Of a stretch of 38,490 bases of DNA, positions 14,741-23,761 are shown one piece after another. The DNA is from an uncultured Bacteroidales bacterium. Lineage in GTDB: Bacteria > Bacteroidota > Bacteroidia > Bacteroidales > Muribaculaceae. The translations under genes and the position numbers were made by a program. The notes beneath the pieces were generated by a model. The model worked only from the letters and a program-made list of their open reading frames with translations. It had not been told where the DNA came from and made no database searches. Numbering within the stretch: position 1 is the first letter of the stretch; each line of letters starts with the position of its first letter. Location: the NCBI GenBank assembly GCA_902795825.1, contig CADBML010000210.1:1-38490 (forward strand). The letters run 5' to 3'.

Positions 14741-15937
14741 TCACTTTTTCTTTATTTCTTGCGCTTTTTCCTTCGCACGAGCCACACTGGAGGGGTCGGA
14801 AGCGTCGATTTCATATTTCTCGGCGGGAGGGATTACGACGGATGTGCCCGGTTTGATGCGGTTTGGATCCGGACCGACTTTCGCCTTGTTCTCCTCGAAT
14901 ATATACACCCAGAATGCTGCATCACCATAGTGCTCTCGAGCCATAGTGGCAAGGAAACGTCTACTCGTAATTGTGTCAACAATCGGTGAATCGATTGTTG
15001 CGGAAGCGACAGTGTCGTCGGGCGCGATGGCAATGGTGTCAACTAATTCGGGCTTAATGACATCGATTGATTCGTTATCGGAGTTAATGGCTGTTTTGGG
15101 CGGAAACACCCATAAGAATAGAACTGACGCGACAAGTCCGCCAGTCAACAATCCGAAGAAGAACGACATCCATGAGAAATGCTTGGTCGGGCGTTCATCA
15201 TAGCCATAATCATTATCCGAAGACATTGCGCGGTCTTCGCCAATAGTGATGTTAGGCACTAATTGAGGCAGCGGTTGTGGGCTAGCTTGTGAGGCTTGAT
15301 TGCTTTTAACTAATGAATCGGTGTCATTGTTGTCGGGAGCGTTTTCGGGCGCATTTTCGCCTTCGACATCGGTTGGTAGATTCTGTTCTTGTCGCAGAGT
15401 CAGAGTCTGCTCCTGAGCCGGTTCCTGTTCTGGTGCGGGTTCTGTGTCTGTTTCCACTTGTGACAAACCGGGGAAAACGGCAGGCGGAGCGGGCATATCA
15501 TCGGGATATTCAAATCCGTCGTCGGTTTTATCGGATTCTGTCAACAAGTCATCGAAATTGTCATTGTTCGTGTCATCCGATGATTCTACCGAGGGCTTAT
15601 TAAGGTCGATAATTTCATCGATTGCCTCTTCATGACTATCTTCGAGAGTCGATGCGTCGAAATTTGAATCGATTTCGACCGGCTCAAACTGCGAGAATGG
15701 CGCGTTTACGGTGTCGGAGAATGATTTGTCGGGGATGAAGACCACGTCATAACCGGATGATGTTTTTACGGGCTTAAATTCGCCTACGCCTGTAAGCGAA
15801 ACAGACACGCCTTTCAGCAAGGAGTCGGAGCATACGGCAAACAATTCACGGACAAAATCAGTGGCAACAGCGGTTGATGTGTTCGCCTTGTTCGCCAGCT
15901 CGGCAATTACTTGCGGAAGTATAATGACGTCGTTCAT
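14741..15937 (-). CDS. Membrane-anchored HU-domain protein with C-terminal LysM-like domain
   Basis: This 398-aa fusion has residues 1 to about 75 as an HU/IHF-like domain (VIAELANKANTSTAVATDFV, LKGVSVSLTGVGEFKPVKTS). An acidic, Pro/Gln-rich linker of about 170 residues follows (many D and E, with EPAPEQEPAQEQTLTLRQEQ), then one membrane helix (about 252-277, FSWMSFFFGLLTGGLVASVL). A periplasmic tail with a LysM-like fold has FLATMAREHYGDAAFWVYIF, then a NRIKPGTSVVIPPAE turn. With the HU part inside and LysM outside, it could tether DNA, or a protein, to peptidoglycan. It overlaps the preceding single-domain HU gene by 4 nt. Topology is inferred from the single helix; DNA binding is not shown. 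Confidence 0.82.
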   Translation of the reverse strand: MNDVIILPQVIAELANKANTSTAVATDFVRELFAVCSDSLLKGVSVSLTGVGEFKPVKTSSGYDVVFIPDKSFSDTVNAPFSQFEPVEIDSNFDASTLEDSHEEAIDEIIDLNKPSVESSDDTNNDNFDDLLTESDKTDDGFEYPDDMPAPPAVFPGLSQVETDTEPAPEQEPAQEQTLTLRQEQNLPTDVEGENAPENAPDNNDTDSLVKSNQASQASPQPLPQLVPNITIGEDRAMSSDNDYGYDERPTKHFSWMSFFFGLLTGGLVASVLFLWVFPPKTAINSDNESIDVIKPELVDTIAIAPDDTVASATIDSPIVDTITSRRFLATMAREHYGDAAFWVYIFEENKAKVGPDPNRIKPGTSVVIPPAEKYEIDASDPSSVARAKEKAQEIKKK

Positions 15938-16212
15938 GAGTTGGCTTCCTTGATTTTATTACACAATATTGTGCTTGCCACGAAATTCACACTGATAGCC
16001 GGAGGGAAAAGAAGTTTTTTCCCATTACTCTCTCCGATATATTCCGGTACAAGTGTGGCGTTGATGTTCCCGAAGCGTGGTATTGCCACACTGTCACTAT
16101 TTGAACAAGCGTCGGTAACCACTTCGGCGAAAGCGGAAAAGAGGTTTTCAATATCTTGCTGGCTGCGATTCAATTTTTCAGAAAGAATCTTTGTTAATTG
16201 AGCTGACGTCAT
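15934..16212 (-). CDS. HU-family DNA-binding protein (92 aa)
   Basis: This single-domain HU/IHF-like protein begins MTSAQLTKILSEKLNRSQQD, then IENLFSAFAEVVTDAC for the dimer helices, with SVAIPRFGNINATLVPEYIG for the first strands. The usual DNA-binding arm (a Gly-rich RNPxTG hairpin) is replaced by SNGKKLLFPPAISVNFVAST, so it belongs to a divergent Bacteroidetes HU group rather than the abundant nucleoid HU. It overlaps the HU-LysM gene (ATGA at 15934-15937), so both are made together and may dimerise with each other. It starts 38 nt after rimO. Confidence 0.85.
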   Translation of the reverse strand: MTSAQLTKILSEKLNRSQQDIENLFSAFAEVVTDACSNSDSVAIPRFGNINATLVPEYIGESNGKKLLFPPAISVNFVASTILCNKIKEANS

Positions 16213-16250
16213 AATGGAGGATTATTTGATTGCTAAATTACAAAAACAAA

Positions 16251-17552
16251 TCACACGTTTGCCAATTCTCCTAAAAGTTCAAATGGCATGGCGGAAGTGA
16301 TTTTAATGGGGTAGAATACTCCGTTTTTAAGCGGAGAATTAGACTTTACCAAAACCACGGGGTCAACCTCCGGCGAATCGTATTCGGAGCGTCCCACATA
16401 GTAATCGCCTTCTTTGCCTTCGATAAGCACTTCTATTATAGAGCCGACTTTTTGTTGGTTCAACTCCATGGAAATTTCTTCCTGAAGAGCCATCAGTTTG
16501 TCGAGGCGTGCGCTTTTGACATCTTCGGGGATGCTGTCGATAAAGTTTTTTTGAGCCGAAGTGCCGTCTTCTTCGCAATAAGCGAAAGCGCCCATACGTT
16601 CGAACCGCATTTCTTGAGTAAAATCGAGCAGTTCATCAAACGCGGCTTCGTCTTCGCCCGGGAAGCCGACCATAAGAGTAGTGCGTAAATGGATGTTCGG
16701 AACGCTCTTGCGGATTCGTTCAATTAAACGACGTGTTTCGGATGTTGTAATATGCCGATTCATATTTGCCAATACATGGTCGTTTATGTGCTGTAGAGCA
16801 ATGTCGAGATAGTTACAGACGTTTTTCCGCCGAGCCATCACGTCGAGCACATCATAGGGAAACTCCGTAGGGTACGCATAGTGAAGGCGAATCCATTTGA
16901 CACCATCCACTTCGGCCATCTTATCAATCAACTCGGCCAATTTTAGGCATCCATATATGTCTTTTCCATAACTTGAGAGGTCTTGTGCAATGACATTAAA
17001 TTCGACCACACCGCGGCTGGCAAGCAATTTCACCTCGGAAAGGATTTCCTCAATTGGACGTGATTTAAATCGACCTGTTATAATCGGGATGGCACAAAAG
17101 GCACAGAACCGATTGCAACCTTCGGCAATTTTTATGTAGGCTGAATAGGGTGGGGTGGTGAGCTTCCTGTCGTATTCAAGTGTATTTGACTTGATGTCGG
17201 ACAATGTGCTGATTATTTTGTTCCAATTGAACTTGCCATACCAACCATCAACTTCGTCAATTTCACTCGTCAATTCGTCGAGATACCTTTCCGAAAGGCA
17301 TCCCATAACGAATATTTTGTCGATTTGGCGGCGGCGTTTTGCCTCCACACATTCCAGAATGGTATTGATGGACTCTTCTTTTGCATCACCGATGAAGCCG
17401 CAGGTGTTTACGATTACGATGTCGCCATGGCGAGTTTTTTTGTCGGAAACAGCATCAAAACCCACATCTTCAAGACGTTTCAATAGGCGCTCGGTATCCA
17501 CTAAATTCTTTGAGCATCCTAAAGAAATAATATTAACGCGCTTGCTAGCCAT
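16251..17552 (-). CDS. rimO: Ribosomal protein S12 methylthiotransferase RimO
   Basis: RimO is a radical-SAM enzyme that adds a methylthio group to the beta carbon of an aspartate in ribosomal protein S12. The 433-aa protein has the N-terminal UPF0004 cluster cysteines (C13 in SLGCSKNLVDTE, C51 in VNTCGFIG, C85 in VMGCLSERY), the radical-SAM CxxxCxxC at C146, C150 and C153 (EGCNRFCAFCAIP), and a C-terminal TRAM-like region (about 370-433). SLGCSKNLVDTE and the length distinguish RimO from MiaB. It follows ftsY with only 2 nt between stop and start, so it is co-transcribed with it, and precedes the HU pair. Confidence 0.95.
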   Translation of the reverse strand: MASKRVNIISLGCSKNLVDTERLLKRLEDVGFDAVSDKKTRHGDIVIVNTCGFIGDAKEESINTILECVEAKRRRQIDKIFVMGCLSERYLDELTSEIDEVDGWYGKFNWNKIISTLSDIKSNTLEYDRKLTTPPYSAYIKIAEGCNRFCAFCAIPIITGRFKSRPIEEILSEVKLLASRGVVEFNVIAQDLSSYGKDIYGCLKLAELIDKMAEVDGVKWIRLHYAYPTEFPYDVLDVMARRKNVCNYLDIALQHINDHVLANMNRHITTSETRRLIERIRKSVPNIHLRTTLMVGFPGEDEAAFDELLDFTQEMRFERMGAFAYCEEDGTSAQKNFIDSIPEDVKSARLDKLMALQEEISMELNQQKVGSIIEVLIEGKEGDYYVGRSEYDSPEVDPVVLVKSNSPLKNGVFYPIKITSAMPFELLGELANV

Positions 17553-17554
17553 GT

Positions 17555-18520
17555 CTATTCTGCGACATTGCCAAATAAAGATTCGACAAATTCGCGCTTG
17601 TGGAACACTTGGAGGTCGGTCATGCCTTCGCCCAAGCCGATATATTTTACGGGAATTTTGAATTGGTCGCTGATGCCTATTACAACGCCGCCTTTTGCCG
17701 TGCCGTCGAGTTTAGTTATTGCAAGTTCGTTCACATTTGTTGCCGCAACGAATTGCTTGGCTTGTTCAAAGGCGTTCTGACCTGTAGAGCCGTCAAGAAC
17801 CAAAAGCACCTCGTGTGGTGCCCCAGGCACGACTTTTTGCATCACGTTGCAGATTCGGGAAAGCTCATCCATGAGCCCCTTTTTGTTATGAAGCCGACCG
17901 GCTGTGTCAATAATAACGACATCAACATCGTTGGCAACAGCCGATTTCAGAGTGTCAAACGCGACGGCGGCGGGGTCGGACCCTTGACCTTGTTTCACAA
18001 CTGGCACACCGGCACGTTCTCCCCAAATGACAAGCTGCTCTACAGCGGCCGCACGGAAAGTGTCGGCTGCGCCGAGCATTACTTTGTTGCCAGCTTGACG
18101 GAATTGATAAGCTAATTTTCCTATTGTCGTGGTTTTTCCCACTCCGTTAACTCCCACAACCATAATGACGTGAGGATGATGCCCATCTGGTAAAGAGAAG
18201 TCCTCGGCTGATGACTCGTTGTCGTTTTCGGCAAGCATATCTGAGATTTCTTCGCATAGCAAACTGTTAAGTTCTGCCGTTGACGTGTATTTGTCGCGTG
18301 CCACACGGGCTTTTATGCGGTCGATTATGCGAAGGGTGGTGTCAACACCAACATCAGACGTGATGAAAACCTCTTCGAGTTCGTCAAGTAGGTCTTCGTC
18401 AATTTTCGACTTTCCAGCAATGGCACGTGCCAATTTAGCGAAAACTCCCTGTTTAGTGCGCTCAAGTCCCTTGTCGAGAGTCTCTTTTTTTTCTTTTGAA
18501 AAGAATTTAAATAATCCCAT
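17555..18520 (-). CDS. ftsY: Signal recognition particle receptor FtsY
   Basis: FtsY is the SRP-receptor GTPase that docks Ffh-ribosome complexes at the membrane for co-translational insertion. The 321-aa protein has a short N-terminal amphipathic part (MGLFKFFSKEKKETLDKGLE) in place of the long acidic A domain of E. coli. The helical N domain with LLDELEEVFITSDVG follows, then the G domain: VGVNGVGKTT (122-131), DTFRAAAVEQL (153-163), DTAGRLHNKKGLMDEL (205-220) and TKLDGTAKGG (269-278). The length is normal for Bacteroidetes. It probably has its own promoter at 18549-18556 and leads the ftsY-rimO-HU transcript. Confidence 0.96.
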   Translation of the reverse strand: MGLFKFFSKEKKETLDKGLERTKQGVFAKLARAIAGKSKIDEDLLDELEEVFITSDVGVDTTLRIIDRIKARVARDKYTSTAELNSLLCEEISDMLAENDNESSAEDFSLPDGHHPHVIMVVGVNGVGKTTTIGKLAYQFRQAGNKVMLGAADTFRAAAVEQLVIWGERAGVPVVKQGQGSDPAAVAFDTLKSAVANDVDVVIIDTAGRLHNKKGLMDELSRICNVMQKVVPGAPHEVLLVLDGSTGQNAFEQAKQFVAATNVNELAITKLDGTAKGGVVIGISDQFKIPVKYIGLGEGMTDLQVFHKREFVESLFGNVAE

Positions 18521-18548
18521 GTGAATAAAAGTCTGTCAATAAGATGTG

Positions 18549-18556
18549 CAAATATA
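18549..18556 (-). promoter_or_regulatory. -7 element upstream of ftsY (TATATTTG)
   Basis: TATATTTG on the minus strand fits TAnnTTTG and is 28 nt upstream of the ftsY ATG. It lies in the 54-nt gap after the TrmH-family gene, an AT-rich stretch. No TTG is found at the standard upstream distance, so strength is unclear. Confidence 0.5.
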
Positions 18557-18574
18557 CAATAATTTTGGGAATAA

Positions 18575-19114
18575 TCAGCCTCGGAATGGCATCAATTTGT
18601 TGTAAAATTCCCAAATAAGAAGCCCAGCGGAAACCGACACATTTAGCGAATGTTTTGTGCCGTGTTGTGGCAGTTCGAGCGACACGTCGGCCATATCGAC
18701 AACCGATTGAAGCACGCCGTCAACTTCGTTGCCGAGCACGAGGGCATATCGTTTGCCTTCCTCTACCATAAAATCACGCGGGTTGACGCTGCCATGGACT
18801 TGTTCGATGGCGCAGATGACATGTCCGCTATCCTTCAACATCCTAACACAATCGACTGTTGACCCGAAATACTCCCAACAGACGGAATCTTCCGCTCCAA
18901 GTGCCGTTTTATGGATTTCGGGAGATGGGGGCGTAGCTGAAATGCCGCACAAATATATCTTATCCACAAGAAAAGCGTCGGATGTGCGAAAAATTGCCCC
19001 AATATTATTGAGGCTTCTGACATTGTCAACCACAATAACAAAGGGCAATTTTCTTGTGTTTTGGTAATCTTGACAGTCTAATCTGTCGAGTTCCCAAACA
19101 AACTTCTTCTTCAT
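18575..19114 (-). CDS. TrmH/SpoU family RNA methyltransferase
   Basis: This 179-aa SPOUT-fold enzyme should 2'-O-methylate a ribose in tRNA or rRNA using S-adenosylmethionine. The family motifs are present: motif 1 FVIVVDNVRSLNNIGAIFRT with the catalytic Arg, motif 2 YALVLGNEVDGV, and motif 3 ELPQHGTKHSLNVSVSAGLL. It lacks the N-terminal substrate-binding extension of RlmB-type enzymes, so it is a minimal SpoU with its RNA target unknown (TrmL- or TrmH-like). It begins 9 nt after htpG and is probably the last gene of the clpC-htpG transcript. Confidence 0.9.
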   Translation of the reverse strand: MKKKFVWELDRLDCQDYQNTRKLPFVIVVDNVRSLNNIGAIFRTSDAFLVDKIYLCGISATPPSPEIHKTALGAEDSVCWEYFGSTVDCVRMLKDSGHVICAIEQVHGSVNPRDFMVEEGKRYALVLGNEVDGVLQSVVDMADVSLELPQHGTKHSLNVSVSAGLLIWEFYNKLMPFRG

Positions 19115-19123
19115 TTGTAGAAA

Positions 19124-21166
19124 TTACAGCAACGAAATAGATCTGTCGATAAATGCAGTTAAACTTTCACCTTTAAGAAGTCCGTTCGACAGTAATGCAA
19201 GGTCAATAACTTGACCGATAAGAGGCTCGGTTTTTGCGTATTCAGCTAAAGCAGCTTCTTTGTCGGTTCGTGCTTGACGCATGGCATCTTCAAGTGTCTT
19301 AATCTCGTCCTTAACAGATTGGTCGAGGTCGTCGTCTTTTTTGTCACCGCGGAGCTTTTTGATGGCGGCATCGTTGTTCGAAATCGTTTTGTCAAATTCA
19401 GCCACTTTTTGACCGATAGTTTTGTCGCATGCTTCGAACACTCGTTTGATGATGGGGTTGTTCACATTTACAACGAGGTTGTAGCTGTCGGGCATATCGC
19501 CATAGAAATTCATTCCAGGCTGGAGAGCCGACATCTCTTTCATTCGTCGCATAAATTCATTTTGTGTAATGACCACAGGCGGTTCGCTTTCACTTAACGC
19601 CTCGAGTTGAGCATAAAATTCCGTTTTGTCTATTTTAGGCAACGACGAAGAGAATAGGGTGGTATAGGCTTCGCGCTTTTCTGCCGACAAATCAACCGCG
19701 GCTTTATCCTCCTTGCGGATAAGATTGTCGATTGTGTCGCTATCAACACGCAAGAATCTCGATTTTTCAATCTTCTGTTCCAAAAGGCCGACGAAATGGC
19801 TGTCGAGTTGTCCGTCCATCAATAACACACTATATCCTTTGTCGTTAGCGGCTTTGATATAGGAATATTGATTGATCACATCTTGTGCGTAAAGATAAAC
19901 CACATTGCCGTCTTTGTCGGTTTGTGACGATTCGATGAGTTTTCTGTAATCTTCGAAAGTGAAATGCTTCTTTTCCGTGTCGGTGAAAAGGGCAAATTTC
20001 AAGGCCGAATCACAGAATTTCTCGTCAGTCAACATTCCGTAAACTATAAAGATTTTAATGTCGTCCCACTTGCTTTCATAATCTTCTCTGCTGTTCTTGA
20101 ATATTTCCTCAAGCCGAGAGGCCACTTTCTTTGTGATGTATCCGGAAATTTTCTTTACCGACGCATCGCTTTGGAGATATGAACGCGAAACGTTTAATGG
20201 AATGTCGGGAGAGTCGATTACTCCTTGTAAAAGCATCATAAAATCGGGAACCACGCCTTCGACGGAATCCGTGACAAACACTTGATTACAATAGAGTTGA
20301 ATCCTATTTTTTGTGATCTCAAGATTGTTCTTGATTTTCGGGAAATAGAGTATGCCGGTTAAATTGAAAGGATAATCCACATTGAGATGAATCCAGAATA
20401 ACGGATCATCCTGAGCAGGATAAAGCTCGTGGTAGAATTTGAGATAATCTTCGTCTTTAAGCGACGAGGGCGACTTCATCCATGCGGGGTCGTTGTCGTT
20501 GATGATGTTGTCGGCATCGGTATCGACCTGTTTCCCGTCTTTCCACTCTTTTTTCTTGCCAAAAATCACTTTTACCGGCAGGAAGCGACAATATTTTTTA
20601 AGGAGGGCTGAGATTTTGTCTTCCTCAAGAAATTCTTTTGCGTCGTCGGAGATGTGGAGGACGATGTCGGTGCCTCTTTCTGCTTTGTCAGTCTCAGTCA
20701 TCTCAAACTCAGGAGAACCGTCGCAAGTCCAGCAAACGCCCTTTGCTCCCTCTTTGTACGACAGAGTCCGGATTTCCACTTTGTCAGCGACCATGAAAGC
20801 CGAGTAGAAACCTAGCCCGAAATGGCCGATTATTGCATTATTGCCCTCTTTGTATTTCGCCAGGAACTCTTCAGCGCCTGAAAACGCTATTTGATTTATG
20901 TATTTATCCACATCCTCCTCAGTCATTCCAATGCCGGAGTCGCTAACGGTAAGGGTCTTGTTGTCCTTGTCAATGGATATTTTGACTGTAAGATCATTGA
21001 CTTCACCGCTGAAATCGCCATGAGAGGCCAATGTGCGAAGCTTTTGAGTTGCATCGACGGCATTTGAAACGAGCTCGCGAAGAAATATCTCGTGGTCGCT
21101 GTAAAGAAACTTTTTAATTACGGGGAAAATGTTGTCGGTTGTTACCCCAATTTTACCTTTTGCCAT
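19124..21166 (-). CDS. htpG: Chaperone HtpG (bacterial Hsp90)
   Basis: HtpG is the ATP-dependent Hsp90 chaperone, a cytosolic homodimer. The 680-aa sequence has the GHL ATPase motifs: FLRELVSNAVDA (28-39) with the catalytic Glu and Asn, VSDSGIGM (74-81) and GHFGLGFYSAFMV (114-126). The middle domain has LNVSRSYLQSD with the conserved Arg. The C-terminal dimerisation domain ends in GESLTAFIDRSISLL. It starts 17 nt after clpC and ends 9 nt before the SpoU methyltransferase. The pairing of Hsp90 with a Clp ATPase points to joint control under protein stress. An extra lysine- and aspartate-rich stretch near residues 590-615 is common in this phylum. Confidence 0.97.
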   Translation of the reverse strand: MAKGKIGVTTDNIFPVIKKFLYSDHEIFLRELVSNAVDATQKLRTLASHGDFSGEVNDLTVKISIDKDNKTLTVSDSGIGMTEEDVDKYINQIAFSGAEEFLAKYKEGNNAIIGHFGLGFYSAFMVADKVEIRTLSYKEGAKGVCWTCDGSPEFEMTETDKAERGTDIVLHISDDAKEFLEEDKISALLKKYCRFLPVKVIFGKKKEWKDGKQVDTDADNIINDNDPAWMKSPSSLKDEDYLKFYHELYPAQDDPLFWIHLNVDYPFNLTGILYFPKIKNNLEITKNRIQLYCNQVFVTDSVEGVVPDFMMLLQGVIDSPDIPLNVSRSYLQSDASVKKISGYITKKVASRLEEIFKNSREDYESKWDDIKIFIVYGMLTDEKFCDSALKFALFTDTEKKHFTFEDYRKLIESSQTDKDGNVVYLYAQDVINQYSYIKAANDKGYSVLLMDGQLDSHFVGLLEQKIEKSRFLRVDSDTIDNLIRKEDKAAVDLSAEKREAYTTLFSSSLPKIDKTEFYAQLEALSESEPPVVITQNEFMRRMKEMSALQPGMNFYGDMPDSYNLVVNVNNPIIKRVFEACDKTIGQKVAEFDKTISNNDAAIKKLRGDKKDDDLDQSVKDEIKTLEDAMRQARTDKEAALAEYAKTEPLIGQVIDLALLSNGLLKGESLTAFIDRSISLL

Positions 21167-21183
21167 AATTGTTACGTTTTATA

Positions 21184-23721
21184 TTATTTTTTTGATTTTC
21201 TCGATTTAATGATTTTCGAAATGATTTTATCTGATTCTTTGTCATAATCAATCCCAATGGTGTCACCCTCTTTGATAGGCTTTTCTATCATCACGGCGGC
21301 GAGTTCGTCCTCAAGATATTTTTGAATGGCCCGCTTTAGTGGACGTGCGCCATATTGAGGGTCGTAACCTTTCTCGGCAATGAAGTTTTTGGCTTCTTCT
21401 GATATTTTAAGTTTATAACCGAGATCTTCCACTCTGCTGAGAAATCCCTTCAGTTCAATGTCGATGATTTTGAAAATATGCTCTTTTGACAGGGAATCGA
21501 ACATGACAATGTCATCAACACGGTTTAAGAATTCGGGCGAGAATGCCTTGTTGAGGGCCTTCATGATGACGCTATGAGAGTATTCGTTATCTACTGATTT
21601 GGTGGTAAAACCTATACCTGAGCCAAATTCTTTGAGTTGACGCGAGCCAATGTTTGAAGTCATAATCACAATGGTGTTTTTAAAGTCAACTTTGCGGCCA
21701 AGGCTGTCGGTAAGGTGTCCTTCGTCCAACAACTGGAGTAGAATGTTGAAAACATCGGGATGTGCCTTTTCGATCTCATCAAGAAGGACGATAGAGTAGG
21801 GGCGACGGCGCACTTTCTCTGTTAGCTGTCCGCCCTCTTCGTAACCAATATATCCCGGAGGCGCACCGACAAGACGCGACACGGAGAATTTTTCCATATA
21901 TTCGCTCATGTCAATGCGTATCAGTGTATCGGCAGAATCGAAAAGGAACTCGGCGAGTTTCTTCGCGATGTGGGTTTTACCGACCCCTGTCGGTCCGAGG
22001 AACATGAACGTTCCGATAGGGCGGTTGGGATCCTTAAGTCCGACCCGATTTCGTTGGATAGCCTTTACTATTTTATTTATGGCTTCATCTTGGCCGATAA
22101 TTTGTGAGCGTAGAATTTCGGCCATTTCTGAGAGACGTTTATTCTCTGATGTGGCTATTCGCTGTACGGGCACGCCCGTCATCATCGCCACAACTTCGGC
22201 CACTTTGTCGGCATCGACAACTACACGGTTGTCGCTTATTTGTTGCTGCCACTCATTGTTTGCCCTTTCAAGTTCGGCTTTGAATTGATGCTCGGCATCG
22301 CGATAAGAGGCGGCCTGCTCGAAATTCTGATTTGCTGCCGCTTTCAGCTTCAGCGATTTTATATCTTCAATGTTTTTTTCGAGATTCTTTATTTTTTCAG
22401 GCACTTGAATGTCGCGAATGTGAACCCTCGAACCGGCCTCGTCCATAGCGTCGATGGCTTTGTCGGGGAATGTTCGGTCGCTGATGTATCTTTCTGTCAG
22501 CTTCACGCAAGCGATGAGAGCATCGTCGGTGTAAGTGACATTATGGTGTTCCTCGTAGTTTGCCTTGATGTTTTGAAGAATCGTAAGGGTTTCTTCAGGC
22601 GTTGTGGCATTGACGAGAACTTTCTGGAATCGGCGTTCAAGCGCTGCGTCGTTTTCGATGTTTTTGCGATATTCATCAAGTGTGGTCGCACCAATACATT
22701 GCAATTCGCCACGAGCTAGAGCGGGTTTGAGCAAGTTGGCGGCATCCATTGTCCCTTGCGCATTGCCAGCACCGACTATAGTGTGAATCTCGTCAATAAA
22801 TAGGATGATGTCGTCGTTACGCGATAATTCGTTAAGAAGAGCTTTGATTCTCTCTTCGAATTGTCCGCGATATTTAGTTCCCGCCACGATTGATGCCATA
22901 TCGAGCGATATTAGCTTCTTTCCGAATAGCACTCGCGATACTTTTTTCTGCACTATCCGAAGAGCCAGGCCTTCGACAATGGCTGACTTTCCTACACCAG
23001 GGTCGCCGATTAACACAGGATTGTTTTTCTTCCTGCGACATAGAATTTGCGCCAAGCGCTCAATTTCGACCTCGCGGCCGACAACGGGGTCAAGCTTGCC
23101 GTCGGAAGCGGCTTTTGTCATGTCAATTCCGTATTTGTCGAGCATTGGAGTGTCGGTGTCGCTTGAAGATGTGGATTTTGATGATTTGTTCGGTTTGAAT
23201 GGGTTGTCGTCCGACATTTCATCGTCATCGTCAAAATCATCATATTCATCTGTAACTTGAGGAATGACCGATTTTTCTTTGGTTAAATAATCTTCCTCGA
23301 TGTCAAATTTCTTAAGTTGGTTCATAATATCATAGTAATTACTCAATTTCAAAATTTCAGGAATGAGATTAAGCGCATTGACATGAGATTCTTTATTGTC
23401 GTTCGCGATTTTTTGGCAATGAAAGAAAAGTCGCTGCAAATCTTCAGCCAGTATTGTGGCTGTTCCCTGCGAACTAATGCTGGCTTTGGGAGCTTCTGGT
23501 TGGTTATTGCGTATGTAATTTTCGAGAAGTGATATAACCTTGTCTTTGCTTTCATTAAAACTGGGGCAGATAAAATACGTGGGAAGAGATTTGCCCTGGT
23601 TGATAACAATAGCAAGGATAAGATGTAACGGACAAATGGCCGGGGATGAAAGCCTTTTGGCCTCTTCTCTGGCAAGAAGAAGAATTTGACTCACATCGGA
23701 ATTTAGACGAATAATAAACAT
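21184..23721 (-). CDS. clpC: ClpC-type AAA+ unfoldase (Clp protease ATPase)
   Basis: This Hsp100 unfoldase should feed proteins to the ClpP peptidase. The frame opens at an ATG at 23742 (852 aa), but the second ATG at 23721 (845 aa) places the start at the usual Clp_N beginning ([19 protein letters not shown]). Features, in numbering from the longer start: Clp_N repeats (about 12-150), an acidic linker (about 164-182), AAA1 with Walker A GDPGVGKS (246-253) and FIDEIH (315-320), a central UVR-like coiled coil ([14 protein letters not shown], 471-484), and AAA2 with Walker A GPTGVGKT (583-590). The middle domain is the short ClpC type, not ClpB. The N-terminal domain looks more divergent than usual. 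uvrA lies just upstream and htpG follows by 17 nt. Confidence 0.93.
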   Translation of the reverse strand: MFIIRLNSDVSQILLLAREEAKRLSSPAICPLHLILAIVINQGKSLPTYFICPSFNESKDKVISLLENYIRNNQPEAPKASISSQGTATILAEDLQRLFFHCQKIANDNKESHVNALNLIPEILKLSNYYDIMNQLKKFDIEEDYLTKEKSVIPQVTDEYDDFDDDDEMSDDNPFKPNKSSKSTSSSDTDTPMLDKYGIDMTKAASDGKLDPVVGREVEIERLAQILCRRKKNNPVLIGDPGVGKSAIVEGLALRIVQKKVSRVLFGKKLISLDMASIVAGTKYRGQFEERIKALLNELSRNDDIILFIDEIHTIVGAGNAQGTMDAANLLKPALARGELQCIGATTLDEYRKNIENDAALERRFQKVLVNATTPEETLTILQNIKANYEEHHNVTYTDDALIACVKLTERYISDRTFPDKAIDAMDEAGSRVHIRDIQVPEKIKNLEKNIEDIKSLKLKAAANQNFEQAASYRDAEHQFKAELERANNEWQQQISDNRVVVDADKVAEVVAMMTGVPVQRIATSENKRLSEMAEILRSQIIGQDEAINKIVKAIQRNRVGLKDPNRPIGTFMFLGPTGVGKTHIAKKLAEFLFDSADTLIRIDMSEYMEKFSVSRLVGAPPGYIGYEEGGQLTEKVRRRPYSIVLLDEIEKAHPDVFNILLQLLDEGHLTDSLGRKVDFKNTIVIMTSNIGSRQLKEFGSGIGFTTKSVDNEYSHSVIMKALNKAFSPEFLNRVDDIVMFDSLSKEHIFKIIDIELKGFLSRVEDLGYKLKISEEAKNFIAEKGYDPQYGARPLKRAIQKYLEDELAAVMIEKPIKEGDTIGIDYDKESDKIISKIIKSRKSKK

Positions 23722-23761
23722 ACGTCTGATGAATTGCAACATTTATGCCAAAAAAAGGCAA

